Positions 1 through 13,844 of a stretch of DNA of 64,000 nt are shown here, piece by piece. Position numbers and translations under genes: made by a program. Source of the stretch: Diplonema papillatum. Lineage: Eukaryota > Euglenozoa > Diplonemea > Diplonemida > Diplonemidae. The notes under the pieces are model-generated. The model did no database searches. It was not told the DNA's origin and saw nothing but the letters and a program-made list of their open reading frames with translations. The stretch is from assembly GCA_030068145.1 (NCBI GenBank), contig JAPJBO010000081.1, positions 370,468 to 434,467 on the forward strand, read 5' to 3'. How positions within the stretch are numbered: position 1 is the first letter of the stretch; each line of letters starts with the position of its first letter.

Positions 1-885
1 CAAAGGTCACCTTTGCCGCCACCGCAGTGTGGGAATCCGGATAATCAGCCCGTAGGCACAGAGCTCGATTCCGCTACCACACAGCAAGGTTGTTCTCCGG
101 CCCAATAGCGCTAGGCCTCGTGGTACACTTCTTCTCGCATCTACTTCGGCTGCAAGTTTTGCAGCGTCCTTTCCGATGTCCTCTTTTTCCCCGTTTTTGC
201 TTTTTTCTGTTTTGTTTTTTGGTGCTCTCGTTGCTATCCGTCGGCCCTCTGTGTAATGTCTGTCTGATCCTCGCTCACTAACAAATCCATGACATTCTCT
301 TCCGAGTCCGGGGCTGCCAAATATGTCTTTCTCGCCGCAAGTTCATGAAGTCAGAAAGACAAAAATAAATCCTCTCACTTCTTTCCACCGATACTGTGCG
401 TCATGCAATACAACGACCTCGGCTCGATTGCAATTCTTGCTGGTAGCTATTTACAAGTCCGTAATCAGAAGTGGTATCGGAACCCTCGCTTGCTTGTTTC
501 CGCCGTGCGCACGCCGAGAAGTGGCAGTTGAAAAGAGAGAGCCGAGTTGGGTCGGTGGGATTGTGTTGACGAGCTCAGAGGCCGAGAGCCATAGCCATTC
601 ACAATTTGAACCGGACTCGAGCTGCCGTCTACGAAGAACCAACCGGGCTGGAGGAGACACCCTCGAACGGTTCACCTCGACTGGAAGTTCGCAGGCCGGT
701 TCAAGATGACATCCGACTGGTGGAGTTGATGCACAGCAAATGTCGATAAGAGCCTTCCGAAATAGTCTCAGCAGACCACCTTCTCAATGGACAAAGACAT
801 TGCAGAAACCAGGCGCCACAACAAATCGGATACCTCAGGTGGACGAGCTGCGGGTTTGTGTACATAAAAAAGAAAGCAAAACAAA
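1..885. other. Leading spacer, no supported gene
   Basis: I see no recognisable domain or convincing exon here. The stretch around 178-235 is strongly pyrimidine-rich, and short open frames on both strands lack codon-like structure. It could be the 3' flank of a gene outside the window or the promoter region of the NOL12-type gene that starts at 886. Confidence 0.5.
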
Positions 886-2144
886 ATGCCGAAGTTGAAG
901 AAGGGATTCAAGGTTGACCGAATCAAGGCGGGAAAGGATCCGTCCAATGTATGTCCATCTCGCTTGTGCGACGATTGCTCGGGTTAGTGGTAGCTTTGTT
1001 GCAATGTTATGCGACACATACGTGCAATGTCTTGATGCAAAGTTCATGTTTACTTGTTGCTACGTTTCTTTATGACTTTCTTCACTCACAGCTTCGAAAG
1101 GGAAAGCGTGCCAAGCCTGCTGAGACTCAAGTTATATCAGCGAACACTTCAACGAGCGCAGCTGCAGCGAGGCCGAAAGCTATCAAGTTCAATGCTACTC
1201 AGATGCAGGTATGTTCAATTATGTGTTACGACCGGAGCAAGCCAGGCATCACGCTCCTCTATTCAGACAGAGGTTTCGAAGGAAACATAGGAACCATTGC
1301 AGTTATTTGTCCTAGTGAGGCGACCGGATACTCCCGGAAAGACGATCCCTGCTCCTTACCTCGTCTTGTACTCCGCCCTGAGTGCTCCTGGGTTCTTCAG
1401 AGTTAAAGGGAACCTTCGAGGAAAACGGTTGGTAACAAGGGAATCAGTTATTCAAGAGGACGACTTAAGTATTCTCGATACTGGCAGCACATTAGTGCTG
1501 AGGTGAACAGGAGAAGCTTATCCGGAACACAAGTTGCGCATGAAAAGCTAGAGAAGCCAACGAAAAATGTACCCACTAGAGCCCCTTCCCGAGGTTTATA
1601 CCCTGCTGGCACATCGTTCCAGAGCATCGGCGGTGCTGAAGTTGTTTTTGCTGTCTCTTCGTAATCTGTGATCCATGCAACACAGGAGTACATTACTGGA
1701 TTTCACGTCCGGAAGAATCAACGTCGTATGTACGCAATGAAAAAGGCGAAGGAGGACCACCGTTCATCAATGAACGACGAACGAAAGAAGCGGCGTGAGA
1801 GCAGAAGGCAGATCTACAACAAGCTTAGTCAGTTCCCCATATCAGAAGACTTCAGGCTCAGTCTCCCGGGAGATGGCATGGATTCCGACGATGCCTTTGA
1901 CGAAGAAACAGGTAGGGCCAACAGGCAAAGCTATCAAGGCGCTGACGAAGACACGACAGTTGACGTCGTTGTTGAAGACTTGGAAGGCCTACCCGGCCAG
2001 TCCTTTGGCAAGATCAGGGCACTCATCGATGAAAGCGATGACGATGAAGACGACGAAGGCGCAGATTCAGTGCAAGACGAGCTAGCCTTCCCGTCGGTGC
2101 CCATGCCTTCCAAGGTGCGGTTGATCCGAAAAAAGCGCAAGTAA
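886..2144 (+). CDS. NOL12: NOL12/RRP17-type nucleolar protein, 3 exons
   Basis: This is a NOL12/RRP17-family protein. Family members are nucleolar and act in pre-ribosomal RNA processing. Inferred exons are 886-948, 1092-1208 and 1686-2144, all joined in phase 0, giving 212 residues, close to the usual family size. Both donors read GTATGT. The key evidence is the start of exon 3: the motif EYITGFHVRKNQRR, followed by a Lys/Arg-rich helix (residues about 61-95), matches the family signature of a TGFH-(K/R)-RK core and basic coil. The N terminus (MPKLKKGFKVDRIKAGK) is basic. An acidic stretch (residues about 175-193) precedes a KKRK end that could be a nucleolar targeting signal. The first ATG of exon 1 was chosen because the frame is short, basic and continuous with exon 2. 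The family call rests on motif recognition; the role is taken from the family. Confidence 0.82.
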
Positions 2145-2636
2145 ACGCGCTGATAGAACCCTTGGTCATCATTAAAGGCAAGTGGTTTAAATTGGCACAC
2201 GCACTCTCCGCGCGGAGATTGTCAGAGATGATTCTTGCGTCCAGCAGCCAGCATGAACGGGGCTGTGCCCTCGTTGTGTCACGTGCAGCTCGTGACACTA
2301 CATGTGTTGTCTTGATTTTGTGGGTGTTCCCCGCTCCGTTGCAAAACCAACTGCAAGCAGCTCGTTCCCAGCAGAGCCCCCTGCCTCCGTCTAGCCTTAT
2401 GTCACCCCTATCCTTATCATTGTGAGTAGATTACTCAGTAGGAAAAGAATTGCTGATCCATCTTTTCATTGCTCACGCACAAACCCGGGAAGGGTATTGA
2501 TACGACAAGGTTCCGCACGCAATGATTGACGACATCCAGACAAGAACTATCCATTGTTCATCAGCTTACACGAGACCACGTAGTGTTGTGGTGTTTTCCA
2601 ACTGGGGGTAGTTTGGGCTCTAACCGGGGATTGGAC
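2145..2636. other. Spacer between NOL12-type and kinesin-13 genes
   Basis: About 490 bp with no gene. It contains the NOL12 3' flank and the presumed kinesin-13 promoter. An out-of-frame ATG at 2522 opens a short frame that stops before the chosen kinesin start. No other structure was recognised. Confidence 0.5.
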
Positions 2637-5600
2637 ATGAAAGGCACGCCGAGTGACGAAGAAGCGAGAAACGCTGGTCTAACTCCCCCCTTCAGGGATC
2701 CCGAACGAAGAGGGAAACAAGCAAAAAAGAAAAAAAGAACAAGGACACCAAACATGGGAGGCGCGGAGAGCGTTATACGAAACACCGACAAGCGAACGAG
2801 TCGGAAGGAACATGCGGACACGTTCATAGAAGCCGTGCACCGCTTCCGGGATAAACACGGACACTCGGGTGGCGACAACACGGTGCACCTCGATGAAAGT
2901 CGAGGGCCCGGTATCCGTGTCTGCGTACGGAAGCGACCGCTGTTTCCGCACGAGCGGAAAGAAAAAGAATACGACGTCATCACTGTACCCCGCGGCAACG
3001 GCAATGGAAGCTACGTCAGCATTCACGATGCGCGGATGGAGGCCGACATGATAAAGATGTACATGAACCATCACACTTTCAGGTTCGACGGCGTATTTTC
3101 TGAACGCTGCACCAACGAGGACGTGTACGTGGCAGTCGCGAAGAAAATGATCAAAGCATCGGCTAAGGGCAAGCAAAGTACGATCATGATGTACGGGCAA
3201 ACAGGATCAGGAAAAACGTACACAATGTCAGCAATTCAGGAGCGAGCTTTTCCCGATTTATTCAAGGAGATCGAAGCTACCGGCGGAAGAGGGAAAACTG
3301 TGGTTTCCGTAACGTTCGTGGAACTTGCGGGCGACAAGTGTTGCGACATGCTGAACGGTGGCACACAGACGAACTTGACGTCTAGCCACGATGGCGGTAT
3401 CTACCCACACCCTTGTGTTGAGGTTCAGGTCCGCAGTGCTGAAGAGCTGACCGCATTGGTGTCCCATGCCAATTCGTTGCGCGCCACAGCGGCCACAGGC
3501 GTGCACGATCGGAGCAGTCGATCGCATGCGATTTGCAGGATATTCATCAACAGGCTTCAAGACGGGCCAGACGGCGCTACGAGTACCGAGGGCCAACTGA
3601 CACTTGTCGATTTGGCGGGTACCGAGCACCGGATTGACAGCGAAGAGCACAACGCAGAACGTAGGAAAGAAGGTGCTATGATCAACGCTTCGCTGGCCGC
3701 CTTAAAAGACTGCATCCGTGCAAACGCGCAGGGTGCGTCCTTCGTTTCGTACCGTAACAACAGGTGTGTACGTCTGCTTGTGCCCTGCTAGCTGTCGGTA
3801 GCCGTGTCCACGAGCTTCCCTCCCGAGCTCTATCCCACAGCCAATCAGTAGCAACGGGCGGGTGGTGTGTACAAGTGGCAGGTAATCAGTGCAAGCTGAT
3901 GGCTTGCGCCCTATGCTGCAATCGGCCTATCCTCGCCTGTTCGTTTGGTGAGCGCAAAAAGAAGCTCGCAACACAGCGGCAACGGGAGGGGTTCCAGGAA
4001 TCAACAAGTTCTGAGGAAGTCAAGATAGTGCCACACTATGCACTGCTCTTGTTACGCCCTTGCACAAAATATTATTCTCAACACACGAAACGACGTATGG
4101 AATACTACACTATGCTACAAACGCGAAACGCAGGCTGACGCAAATCTTGCGAAGCTGCTTCTCCGACTCTGGCGAGCACTCGACGGTAATCATGGCAACT
4201 GTGTCGCCGTCGTGCAAGGACACTGAGCATTCGCTCAACACGCTTCGTCACGCGTGCGTGATGGATGGGCAGGGAACAGGCCAGACATCGGGTTCTTCCC
4301 ACATTGTAGGCGGCAAGGTCGTGAAGGAGAACTTGGGCCAGGTTGACGTCTCGGGCATCGCGAAAAAGCGGCACATCGAGAAGAAGAAGGCGAAAGCCGC
4401 GAACGGTGGCCACGCCCCCCCGCCTCCCCCGGCCCCGCTGAAGCAAGCCCCCGCGCACCAGAGCAAGCAGAGTACCCTCGTCGGCAGGCAGCAGCTCGAC
4501 AAAAAGGGGCTCTCCTCCATGCCGAACCACTTATCCTCCGCACTTCTCGCGGCGAGAAACCCTGAAGCACTGCACGACAACCCGTATCAAAGAAAACGAA
4601 TCCTCGGCACCACCGCGGGCCCGCCTCCTCCGACTGTCAAGAAGGGCGCTAAGAAGAAGCTGGGCTCTTCTCGAAAGGCAGCCGGCAGCACCGTGAAAAA
4701 GGTGCCGTTTACCGTGGACGCGCCTGCGGACCAATACGAAGAGCCTGACTCCCCTGTTCACGAGGAAATGCCCGTCCGCCCCGGCGGCAGCGGGAGAACA
4801 TCAGTGAGGGCCAGCCACGACCGCTTTGAAGACGAGACCCCTCAATTCCGCCGAACGAACAGCGGCTTGGCCGGGGCAGAGTCACCCCGCCACGGGCACT
4901 CCGCCAAACGAGTCCCGAGCGCGCAAGGCCCGCCTAGTAGGGGGAACGGTCACTCTGACCGGGGCCAGTTCACCAGCACATCACGCACACCGGCTTCGCC
5001 TGACAATGGGATGTATCATGCGGAGCACGAAGATGGCTATAATGTCCGAGAGCGAGAGCGGGCCTCGCAAGACATGTCGCCGCACCACCATGCTGAGTTG
5101 AGCAGCAGCGGGCGTATGGCACGCATTGCGTCCGTCAGGCAAGCGTCGGTGAGTCCGTCGTGCCGCATTCCTCCACCGCTGCCGCGAACTGGACCCCTGT
5201 ACAACCCTTCTGTACAAGGGGAAGGCACTCCCGCGAGTTACTCGCCTGGGGCGAGTCCTACGTCTCAAGGGTTGAGCAGCAGTAATAGCAACATGCGTGG
5301 AACATACGCGAGACCGCCGCCTACGTTTTACGAGAGCGAGCATCCTCACGACCGCGAACGTGTTTCCCACGGTGGCCACAACCACCCCTCGCCACAGAAC
5401 AGCCATCCCGTGTACAGCGCCCCCCGTCCCCAGCACCCGCAACACTCACCTTCTCACCACTACCCCCAACAACATCCTCAGCACCAACCTCAGCACTCCC
5501 AGCAGTACGAACACCAACAGCAGCAGCAGCAGCAGTACGACCCTCATTACGGCCACTACCAGCAGCAGCAGCAGCAGCAACGGCACCCGAGTGTCGAATC

Positions 5601-7258
5601 CCACACGTGTAATGCCGGTGGAGGAGACCGGCCGATGGCGACGCCGCAGGCTGCGGACCCGAGATCGTTTCCGGGTGCGGCAGCAGCGGGGCGGTCGCCG
5701 CAGCACCAGCACCAGCATCAGCAGCACCAGCATCAGCATCAGCAGCACCAGCACCAGCAGCAGCAGCAGGACCAGCGCAAGTCGGGGAGCAGGGGCGGTG
5801 CTTTGGAGCCGCCCCGCGCTACGAACGGAGACGAGGTGGACGAAATTCTGTGGACGCAAAAGTGCGACGCGCTGCGGCTGTGGGAAGCCTTTCAAGCCAG
5901 AGGAAAAGGTGCCCGCGACTGGAGGAAGAACGACCTGCGCCTCGTTTCGGCCCACATCCTGCCCGACTTGCCGCCTCACATCCAACGACCGCAAGCTTTG
6001 ACTTGGCAGTCACCCGACATGGCTCTCGAAGAACTCGATGATATCGTCCGCCAACTCAACAGCCACCACGAAGGCAACCACCACCACCAAGATAGCCGCC
6101 ATCACAACCAAGATGGTCACCATCACCACGCTGCTGCCGCAGATAGGGCCGAGCCCCCGCCAAATGTCAATTGGAGGAACGATGTATGTTTATCTTTCGT
6201 CCTTCCATTTCGTATGCCCCAACAGGTTCCGACCCATGTCCCTTACGACAGAGACCTGAGGGGGGGTACCTCCACACACTCTTTCTAGTGCTGATGATTT
6301 ACTCTGTGCTGGACTACAACGACTCGAAACACAGGCGGCAAAGCAGAAGAGGGAGCGGTTGATCCAAGAGAGGCAGGAAGCATTGGCGAGCCGCGTGAAC
6401 CGACAGCAGGGCGAAGAACCGTCGGAAGCGCAGCTGCACGACGAGCTGCAGATGCTGGAACAGCGGCTACTGGAAGAAGGGGGATCGATCAGCAATGCCG
6501 CTCAGTACGGTATTCGTCGACAGATTGAGTTGAAGCGTGCCCGTCTCCGGCAAGAGCGGCGTACAAAGCCTGACCCGCCGATGCCTCCTGAAAAGGCGAT
6601 GCGTCGACGGTCCGACGAACACAGCCACGAAGGCAGATACGCTCACCCAGACGACTCGAGTTACAATTACCAGCGAACCAGCAGCGGCCGCACATCAACG
6701 GGCCACGGTCACGCGCATGCTCACGGGCCTGGGCACTCACATGCTCCTCATCCCGATGCTCACGACATGCACGAACCGCTTGGTGGCGCACCGAGCGCTT
6801 CTGCAAGCCGTGCGAGAGGTAAGCGTCGGTATTCCCCAAACGGCGTGCAGATTCCATTGGGTTCGACGCACAACCAACATCCCCAATACGACCAGCCTCC
6901 CGTATCCTACCACACAGAACACGATGCTTACAACGCCCCCGCCCACCATCACCCCCAGCAACACCCTCACCACCATCCCCAAACCCAGCATAACCCTCAC
7001 TTCCAACAACCTCAGCACCATGCTCGCTACCCTCAACATGACGCGCCTCACCGCACACACTCGCCCGAGTACGAGTACGACTCTCTTTCTTCAACACAAA
7101 AGCTACGACTACAGCATCAAGCCGGGTCAGCCCAGCAACCAAAATACGGGCGTCGCGTGAACAGAAACGCGCCATCCGTTGCTCCTGCATCTACCTTTGG
7201 GGCAGCAGCAGCACCTTGGGGGAATTATTACACTGAAGGAGACGACCCGGAACAATGA
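2637..7258 (+). CDS. KIN13: Kinesin-13 motor protein with Gln/His-rich tail, 3 exons
   Basis: This is a kinesin-13. The family uses ATP to depolymerise microtubule ends in spindles and in flagella or cilia. Exons are 2637-3763, 4134-6183 and 6335-7258, giving about 1,366 residues. The motor begins near residue 93 (IRVCVRKRPL, typical of kinesin-13) after a basic N-terminal region. The P-loop GQTGSGKT lies at residues 187-194 and switch I HDRSSRSH at about 290. Switch II reads DLAGTE at about 325, where family members usually read DLAGNERG. The motor ends across intron 1, where exon 2 supplies LTQILRSCF and then EHSLNTLRHA. Both junctions restore conserved motor sequence. The tail has Pro-rich stretches, Gln/His tracts (residues about 800-925), His-rich tracts (about 1018-1043 and 1178-1301) and a predicted helix just after intron 2. 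Another in-frame Met lies at 2754. The family is confident; the tail function is unknown. Confidence 0.92.
5400..5780 (+). repeat. Imperfect CAG/CAC/CAT coding repeats
   Basis: Trinucleotide runs rich in CAG, CAC and CAT encode mixed Gln/His tracts in the kinesin-13 tail. Two main clusters lie at about 5440-5580 and 5700-5775. The antisense strand reads as a Leu/Val-rich frame only because of this composition. Such tracts often vary in length between strains. Confidence 0.85.
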
Positions 7259-10200
7259 GTTCCGGAGCACGCACGCTTGCCGATGGTCCATCGCTGCGAT
7301 CGCAGCTCGTCCTTCGGGTGACGCCAGTCCACCGCTTTCCTGGATCGAATTATTGCTACCATGCGAGTTTCAGCTGTGATACAGGCAATCGACGGTGCAA
7401 TCTATTTCCCTCATTTTTGGGTGAACTGACCATATTCGGCGCTGAGTAAGAGAGTCCGCACAGGTTGCGGCTGACGACCCGAAAGAACTGCTTCCGCCCT
7501 CGCTCTTTTTGGGGGGGGACCAGTGTTCGCCCGTGTAGGAAGAAAAGAGGGAGTCGAACGAAACCAATTTGCTTTTAGAACAAAGAAAATGCTAGATAAC
7601 TTGCGAAGAAAGACTTTTTGTTTGGTTGACCGCGCCGACGCGCGGGGACAAGGAAAGTCCGACTGTTTTTACTTTATTTAATTAGTACATATGTACTGAA
7701 AGGAACATTTTCGGACAACGGTTGCACATGAACAAGAAAACGAAGCCAAAGAAAACTCTCACTTACAAGGTGCTATTGCAGAAGTCCCCCCAGAGAGCTT
7801 GAGACCCTTTACAAGCGAAGAACAAGAAATTCTGCTTTGTTGTTTTCGTCATCATTCATCAGCTATGCTGTTCGTCATTCTAGTGCAAGCCCCAACTCCG
7901 GAAGTGTTCTTCTTCAACTCTTTTCCTGTCTTGATGATCTGATTTTCTTCTTCTTTTTTAAATTTGTGCCTAACTTCTTCCATCCCCCCACCCCCACATT
8001 ATGTCAAGCAACTGTCAGAATCTAGAACGAACCGCTAAAGAGGGGAGGGCTGGCTTTCGACGAAAGAAGGCCTCGTCGACTTAAAATGGTACTTCATCTT
8101 GTCGTCGCGTCGCAAGATATACGAAGAATAACGCGATACTAACATGACAGTGAAACGCAGGGTGTAACGCGAACAGATTCCTTTTTCCAAGCGGTCTGTG
8201 GGCGTGAATCACTCGCGCCAAAAAGGTCTCATTTGGTACGCGTGAGTCACGCGCGAGGTACGCGCGCGAAGAGCGTAGGAAGTAGCTTTAATCTCGAGAA
8301 AAAGGTAGTTTTCTACACGAGTAGTTTTCCAGTGTGCCACGAGTGGCCGTCCACCGCACCACCCGACTCTTCTGCACTCGAGTTGCACTGACACCAGGTA
8401 GAGCGGAGGCCAAAATCGAAGAAATATGCTCAAGCGGGGCAGCAGATGTCCTTGTATCTGCAATAAGCCGGGCAAGTACCAAGGAAGATACGAAGACTTC
8501 CTAGCTTTCGTCAGGTCGTGAAGGCGTTCTCGAGGCACAGGCCAAGAGAAGAAGTGCGTAGTTTGGTGCGCGAAGACATCATCATCATCTGCATTTCAAG
8601 AATAAGAACGGTTACCGCCCTAAGTCCCCGGGAGAAATGAAGGGCACAACTGCAAGATGACACGTAAAAGGAAGACAGTGTACCGTGTGACGCAAATGAC
8701 ACACGTGTCTTACTATTAATGGCACACTTCCTTACTTTTACATGTCATTTTGGAGCTGCGGCCCTCACTTCTCAAGCCGAAACGTCTTCAGGACCACCTT
8801 TACCCCAGCATTGCCTCGACAAAATGGTCAACTAGTTACTAGAAACCCCAAAAGGTCACCAGTGCGGAAAGGTAGCAAACGAGAGTGCAGAAAAGTCGGG
8901 TGGCAGGTGGAAAAAGACGTTTGCCCCCTCTGCGCGGCACGGGGTCGACGGCCTCTGATGTTACCACGCAGACCTCTCTGACCAAGTCGTGGTGCACCAG
9001 AAATGGTCGCTAACCACAGCACGGGCCTTAGCTTTTCCCTGTTCTCGCGGGAACTGGCCCGCCTTCATCGCTTCCGTCTCGTCGTCGTCCTTCGCTTGCT
9101 CTGCTGCCGGCACCCTGTCAGTGGAAGGGCGAGCGTTGCACTGTCACGCGTGAAAGAGGAGATTTCTGCCAGGCACCTGGGCGTGCGGGAGATCTTCTTC
9201 GAGCATAGCGAAGGTGATGATTACACGCTATTTCTGGCCAAACTGTGGCCGGGCCAAAAAAAGAAAAGGTTGTACTCCAGGTCAAAAATGCGTCTTCCGT
9301 TGCTGTTCTCCTGTTTCTAAATCGGGTACAATACAGCATGGCTTCCGATACGGAATCCCGAAGTCCTGAAGAATACAGGGTAGGGCAACGGAGCAGACTG
9401 TACTCAAACCAGTCACAGAGAAAGAGGGACAGGAACGGTCCAAGGAAAGCTGTTCTTCAGGCGTCGCGCAATGATAGATCCCGGGAACGGTACCTAGCGC
9501 AACACGGCGCGACCGGCGGGCTGACTGGCCAACCAAGCAGCCAGTGCGAGAGCGCCACAAAAAGAATCTCAAAAGCCCTGCTTCGCCCTGATTATTCTTG
9601 TGTTGGGTTCAGCTCCATTTTGGAGATGAGTTCGGTTGGACTCTATTTCCGCGACGAGAACCGGGCTCTTTTTAAGAACTTGTTACCGTGTTTTTCTCTG
9701 TTTCCTTCTCCGTACCAGTCCGTATGTCAACTATGACTGACCCCAAGAATCCCCCAATAAGATGTGATGAGCAGTATCTTACTGTCTTCAGGGCTTCAAA
9801 AGGTTTGCGCACGAAATGGGGCCGGTTGACGGCTTCGAATACCTGAAAGCCGATAATGAAACTCCTTTGAGTTCGCCCTCCTTCTGCCTCCGTCTATTCG
9901 AACTTGAAGCGACGACGCTTTTGTGTTCCGTACGCCCAGCACAGCAGCCGTTTAGCTCGGGATTGCAGATCCTGTGGCATACCTTTCTCTGCCTCTGAAG
10001 TATTCCGACTGCTCTGGCCCACTTTCTGTGTCTCCCTCTCGCCACCCTTCCCACTGTTCTTGTTTGTTCGATTTCTTGTTCTCTCTTTTTGTCAAGAACA
10101 AAGTAGGTATGCGTGCGGTCGAGTGAAATGCAACAGCAGGTCAGGGACACTGCTTAGTGATTAAAAGTCCAGTGCCAGTTGTCGCATGATGTAGCAGAAA

Positions 10201-13200
10201 AGCCTGTTTTACTTGCTCACGGGCGAAAGCTTTTTGGCCTGAAATGAATGCATGCTCCCGGTCTGTGGATCGTGTCATCAGAGAGATGGTGCGCCAGAAA
10301 TGTCGTGAAATGCATGTTTTCGTAGTAGGTTCGAAAGTAAGTAAACAAGTTTCTGCTCAAAAAGACAATGTTGTTTGCTGTTGTTGTGTCCGGAAAGCCG
10401 AACATTATCGGAGGATCACTCGCTCGACCTGAAGAAAGGTGCAACAGTACGCACTTTCCGCCGCCCATCTCACCCTCGTCCGATTTCGGTTTTCTGCGGG
10501 GTGATCTCCCGCCAACCCCGTTGTTCCTGTTTTTTTTAGACCTGTTTCTTTTTTTTGTTGTCTACACTATCGGTCCAGCTCCAGCTGCCTTAGGCTCAGA
10601 CTTCTGCTTGTGAAGGCAAAATCGCCCGTTCTTCACTGACCGCGCCATTTGCGTGTCACGACCTTCTCCACTTACCCGACCCATCCAGCGAAGAACGGGC
10701 CCATTTCCGTTCTCTGCTTCATCTGGCCACCTGAACTCACTCGCGCATCTCCTGGAGTGTCCCTCTTTTTTCAATAATACCGCCCTCTCCTGCTCCTGTC
10801 CGGGAGAAGAGATCTACTTGCGGAACGGTACATGACCTGTCATGAAAGAAAATTCAACAACGCAAGCTTTCCGGCTGGCGAAATAATAAAGACCCGAACC
10901 CGAGAAGGGCGCGGCGACGAAGAAGAGTGCAACAACGCTAGCCTTCTGTTGAACGAGGGCGCCCCTCTCTTGCCGGCAAGGCAAAGCGCCCGCGCTTGCG
11001 GCCGCCCCCTTGCAACCTTCGCTGCCCCTTGTAAGTTCGCCTCTGTCCATCCCTACGTCGGTAGCCAAAACAGGCCACGATTCTCAACAGAAACGAACAC
11101 GAAAATACAAAGGCAAACAGAAAAAGCCAAAAAGACCCTTCATTACGGGGTAAGCTCAAAACCCCAACCTAGCCTTTGAGTTCGCCGGGGCCCCTGGCCA
11201 CAATTCTTGGCTGCGGCGACACAAAAGAAGTTAAGTATCCTACAGCACAGCAGAGCAGGAATCATGCACTGCGAGTCATTCTCTTGTTTTCGAAACACGT
11301 GTTCAACGTGAAAAGATAATGAACTGATTATGGACGACGAATACGCCAGCCAACAGCGTGTGAGAACGCGTGTTGCCCCCGAGTTTCATCAGTGTTCTTA
11401 CGGGAAACTCCTTACCCGCAGAACCTGCGTCATTTGTTCGCAGGTTTTTGTTCTGGTCCGTGCGCGATTTTCTCTTTTAGCACCGGGAAATAGAAAACTA
11501 AACCAAAAAGCCGAGCTGGACGGAAGAACAAGAAAGTCCAAAGGATCCAGAATCCCTCAGAGAAGTTTGGACCCCAGACAAAGATTTTGCAGGTCCAGTA
11601 GTTTTCTGGAAGAACTCGCAAAGATATTCTCGAGAAGTTTTCCCTGTGCTTTTCTCGATGCTGCCCTCAGTTTTGGAAACGCATGACAAGTCTCTATGGT
11701 GCCCATCGCCACTCCTTTTTTGGATTGGTCTCCCAACTGACACGGGAACGTGAACCTTCAGCGGTTGAGCGCGAAAAGGAAAAGAAAGTGAAGTCCACTT
11801 GCCCTAGTAGTCGTAAGCCAGTTCAACAAAGCTGCGCAAAATATTCCTCAAGCTGGCGTGCTTCTTCTCATTGTTGACAGTTTGAATTCCTAGTTTTCCT
11901 AAACCGAGACACTCCCTCCGATCGCGAGAAACTGCTTCCTTGGTTCGTCCAGTTCATGAGCCGTTGGAGCCTCTTCTCTCCTTTCCTGCTCACTGGCAAC
12001 ATGACACTGGATGCGAACCGTTGACACCGCGCCAATATTGTCGGTTCGGGACGCGTGTCCAAAAAAGAAAAGAAAAGAAAACCGAGCAAAAGAAAGGTCG
12101 AATGGACTGCCGTTTATCGCCGGAAGTATAAAAGAAGGGCGGGAAATACAAATACCCAAAACCTGTCGAGGACAATGAATCGCGCACCGTCCTACCAGGA
12201 TACGCCCTCATCGATTCGCATGACACAGAAGTCTTCGGGGCATCTTGCGGCGCCTGGGTTGCGATCAGTTCGGTTCGGTGCGTGCTGTGCACGCAAGACA
12301 TGCACACCTGTTTTCTCCGTTTCCTCCCTCTGAGTTGAGGAGAGTGCTCAGTACATCAGCCAATATGGCTTCCGGGAGTCGTGGACTATGTTGACGACAC
12401 GTTTAGACATCAAGGATTCTCCGATACCCCTTCTCCTCCGCCACCCTTCCCCTTTGAACACAACATAGAAGCCGGGCCTACCGCACTTCATGGCGCGTTG
12501 AACGTATGGAGATCTGGTAGTAAAGACCGATCGAAAATGGACCAGCGGACCCAGTTGCAGGAATGTACCATGTCCATTCCTTCGGCCAACTTCTTGCTCT
12601 GTCCTTCACCGGAAGAGCAATTCGTGAGCGCACTTACACACGGCACAATCATCTGCAGTTGTCAACGTTCTCTCGGACTCAGGTTTCTTCCTAAATTGCT
12701 GTGAACGATTTATGTTGTGTGTTCTCCCACTCCTACCCTCCCGTATGTAAAAAAAATGACAAAAAGGGAAAAACAACAATTGTGTGTGTTTCACTATTCA
12801 ATGCACGGTTCTTGCCTTTTTTCTAGCCAACTCAAAAAACTCTTACCCTTTCTTTTTTCCTCAGCTGGTAGAGCCCGTTAATCTTATTCTTTCTTTTTGT
12901 TGCAATAGTGTCTCTTTAAGTTCCATTCAACGCAGACCGTGGACAGCCCAGTCAAAGCCACATGCTCTGTCTTCGCCAAGACGTAGGCTCGAGACTAGGA
13001 TAGGTGTCGAAATATCTTCCGCTGTGGGGTCTTTGCTGACCGGGCCAAAGTCTTTCGTGTGTTCCGGCGTTGTGGCAGGCATTTGCGGTGTTCAGGCGAG
13101 ATGTCATTTCTTTTAGAGGAAGAAGACTTTCTGCCGTGAGGGAACTGAGGTCAAAGGAGGAGAAATACAGCTCCTGGTTGAGCCATGACTGCACCTGCGT

Positions 13201-13844
13201 TTCTGGGGCAACTGTCAGCTGCAAAGCCAAAACAGAGCCGAAAACGTTGCGTCCACGATGATCGTTTTCTTTGCAAATCTGACTTTCCTGCTCTGACTCT
13301 CGGCTCGCAGGTGCAGTGCACGCCGTTCCCTGTTTGAGATTAAAAAAGAAAAGCAAGAGCTGGCTGTCAATGCTCCGCCGTGTTATTTCCACTTTCGGCT
13401 CTCTTTTTCTCTTCACTTTGCGCGTTCCTCTCCTGCTTTGACGCCCTTCCCTCTGGTCTCCACCTCCTCGATGAGTGCTTTTAGCCAGGTTGTCTTGCTG
13501 CTCGCGGAATTTCTGAATAGTTGGCGGCATTGACCTGAACTGTGAAGTGAGATAGTCTGCGCCGACAATAAGCCAGCAGGTGTTGTGACGACGAATGCTT
13601 GCGTTGCGCATTTTCATTAGTCGGTCACGCTGCCCTGAATGCCTACCGGCAATCCCTTCGGAAGTCTGACTGCATCAGTCGGCAGATTAATTTATTGGAT
13701 TCTTTGTTCCGGGTGGCGATCGCTTCCATTCAGCATCCTAGCAAGCACTCAGTGGCAGCTTTCTGCCTTTATCGTGTTCCAGTGAGAAAACTCTCTTTTC
13801 ACAGGGCAGGGTCCAGAGGGGGGGACCACCAGACGGGGGAGCGA
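7259..13844. other. 6.6 kb spacer without a supported gene
   Basis: No exon here shows a recognisable domain. Open frames are short, scattered on both strands and compositionally simple; the longest, at about 9245-9736, has no motif I know. Pyrimidine-rich runs are frequent, for example 7900-7990 and 10500-10560. Unrecognised lineage-specific exons or 5' untranslated exons of the importin gene could be present. Confidence 0.45.

Noticed and set aside
5446..5994. Minus-strand Leu/Val-rich frame
   Set aside because: It is the antisense of CAG/CAC/CAT coding repeats in the kinesin-13 tail.
9245..9736. 163-residue plus-strand frame in the 6.6 kb spacer
   Set aside because: It is Arg/Ser-rich without motifs and has an equally long antisense frame. 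Evidence is insufficient to call a gene.
13599..13844. N-terminal extension of the importin gene
   Set aside because: The open frame upstream of 13845 has no ATG and no similarity to importins, which normally start near the Met that I chose.
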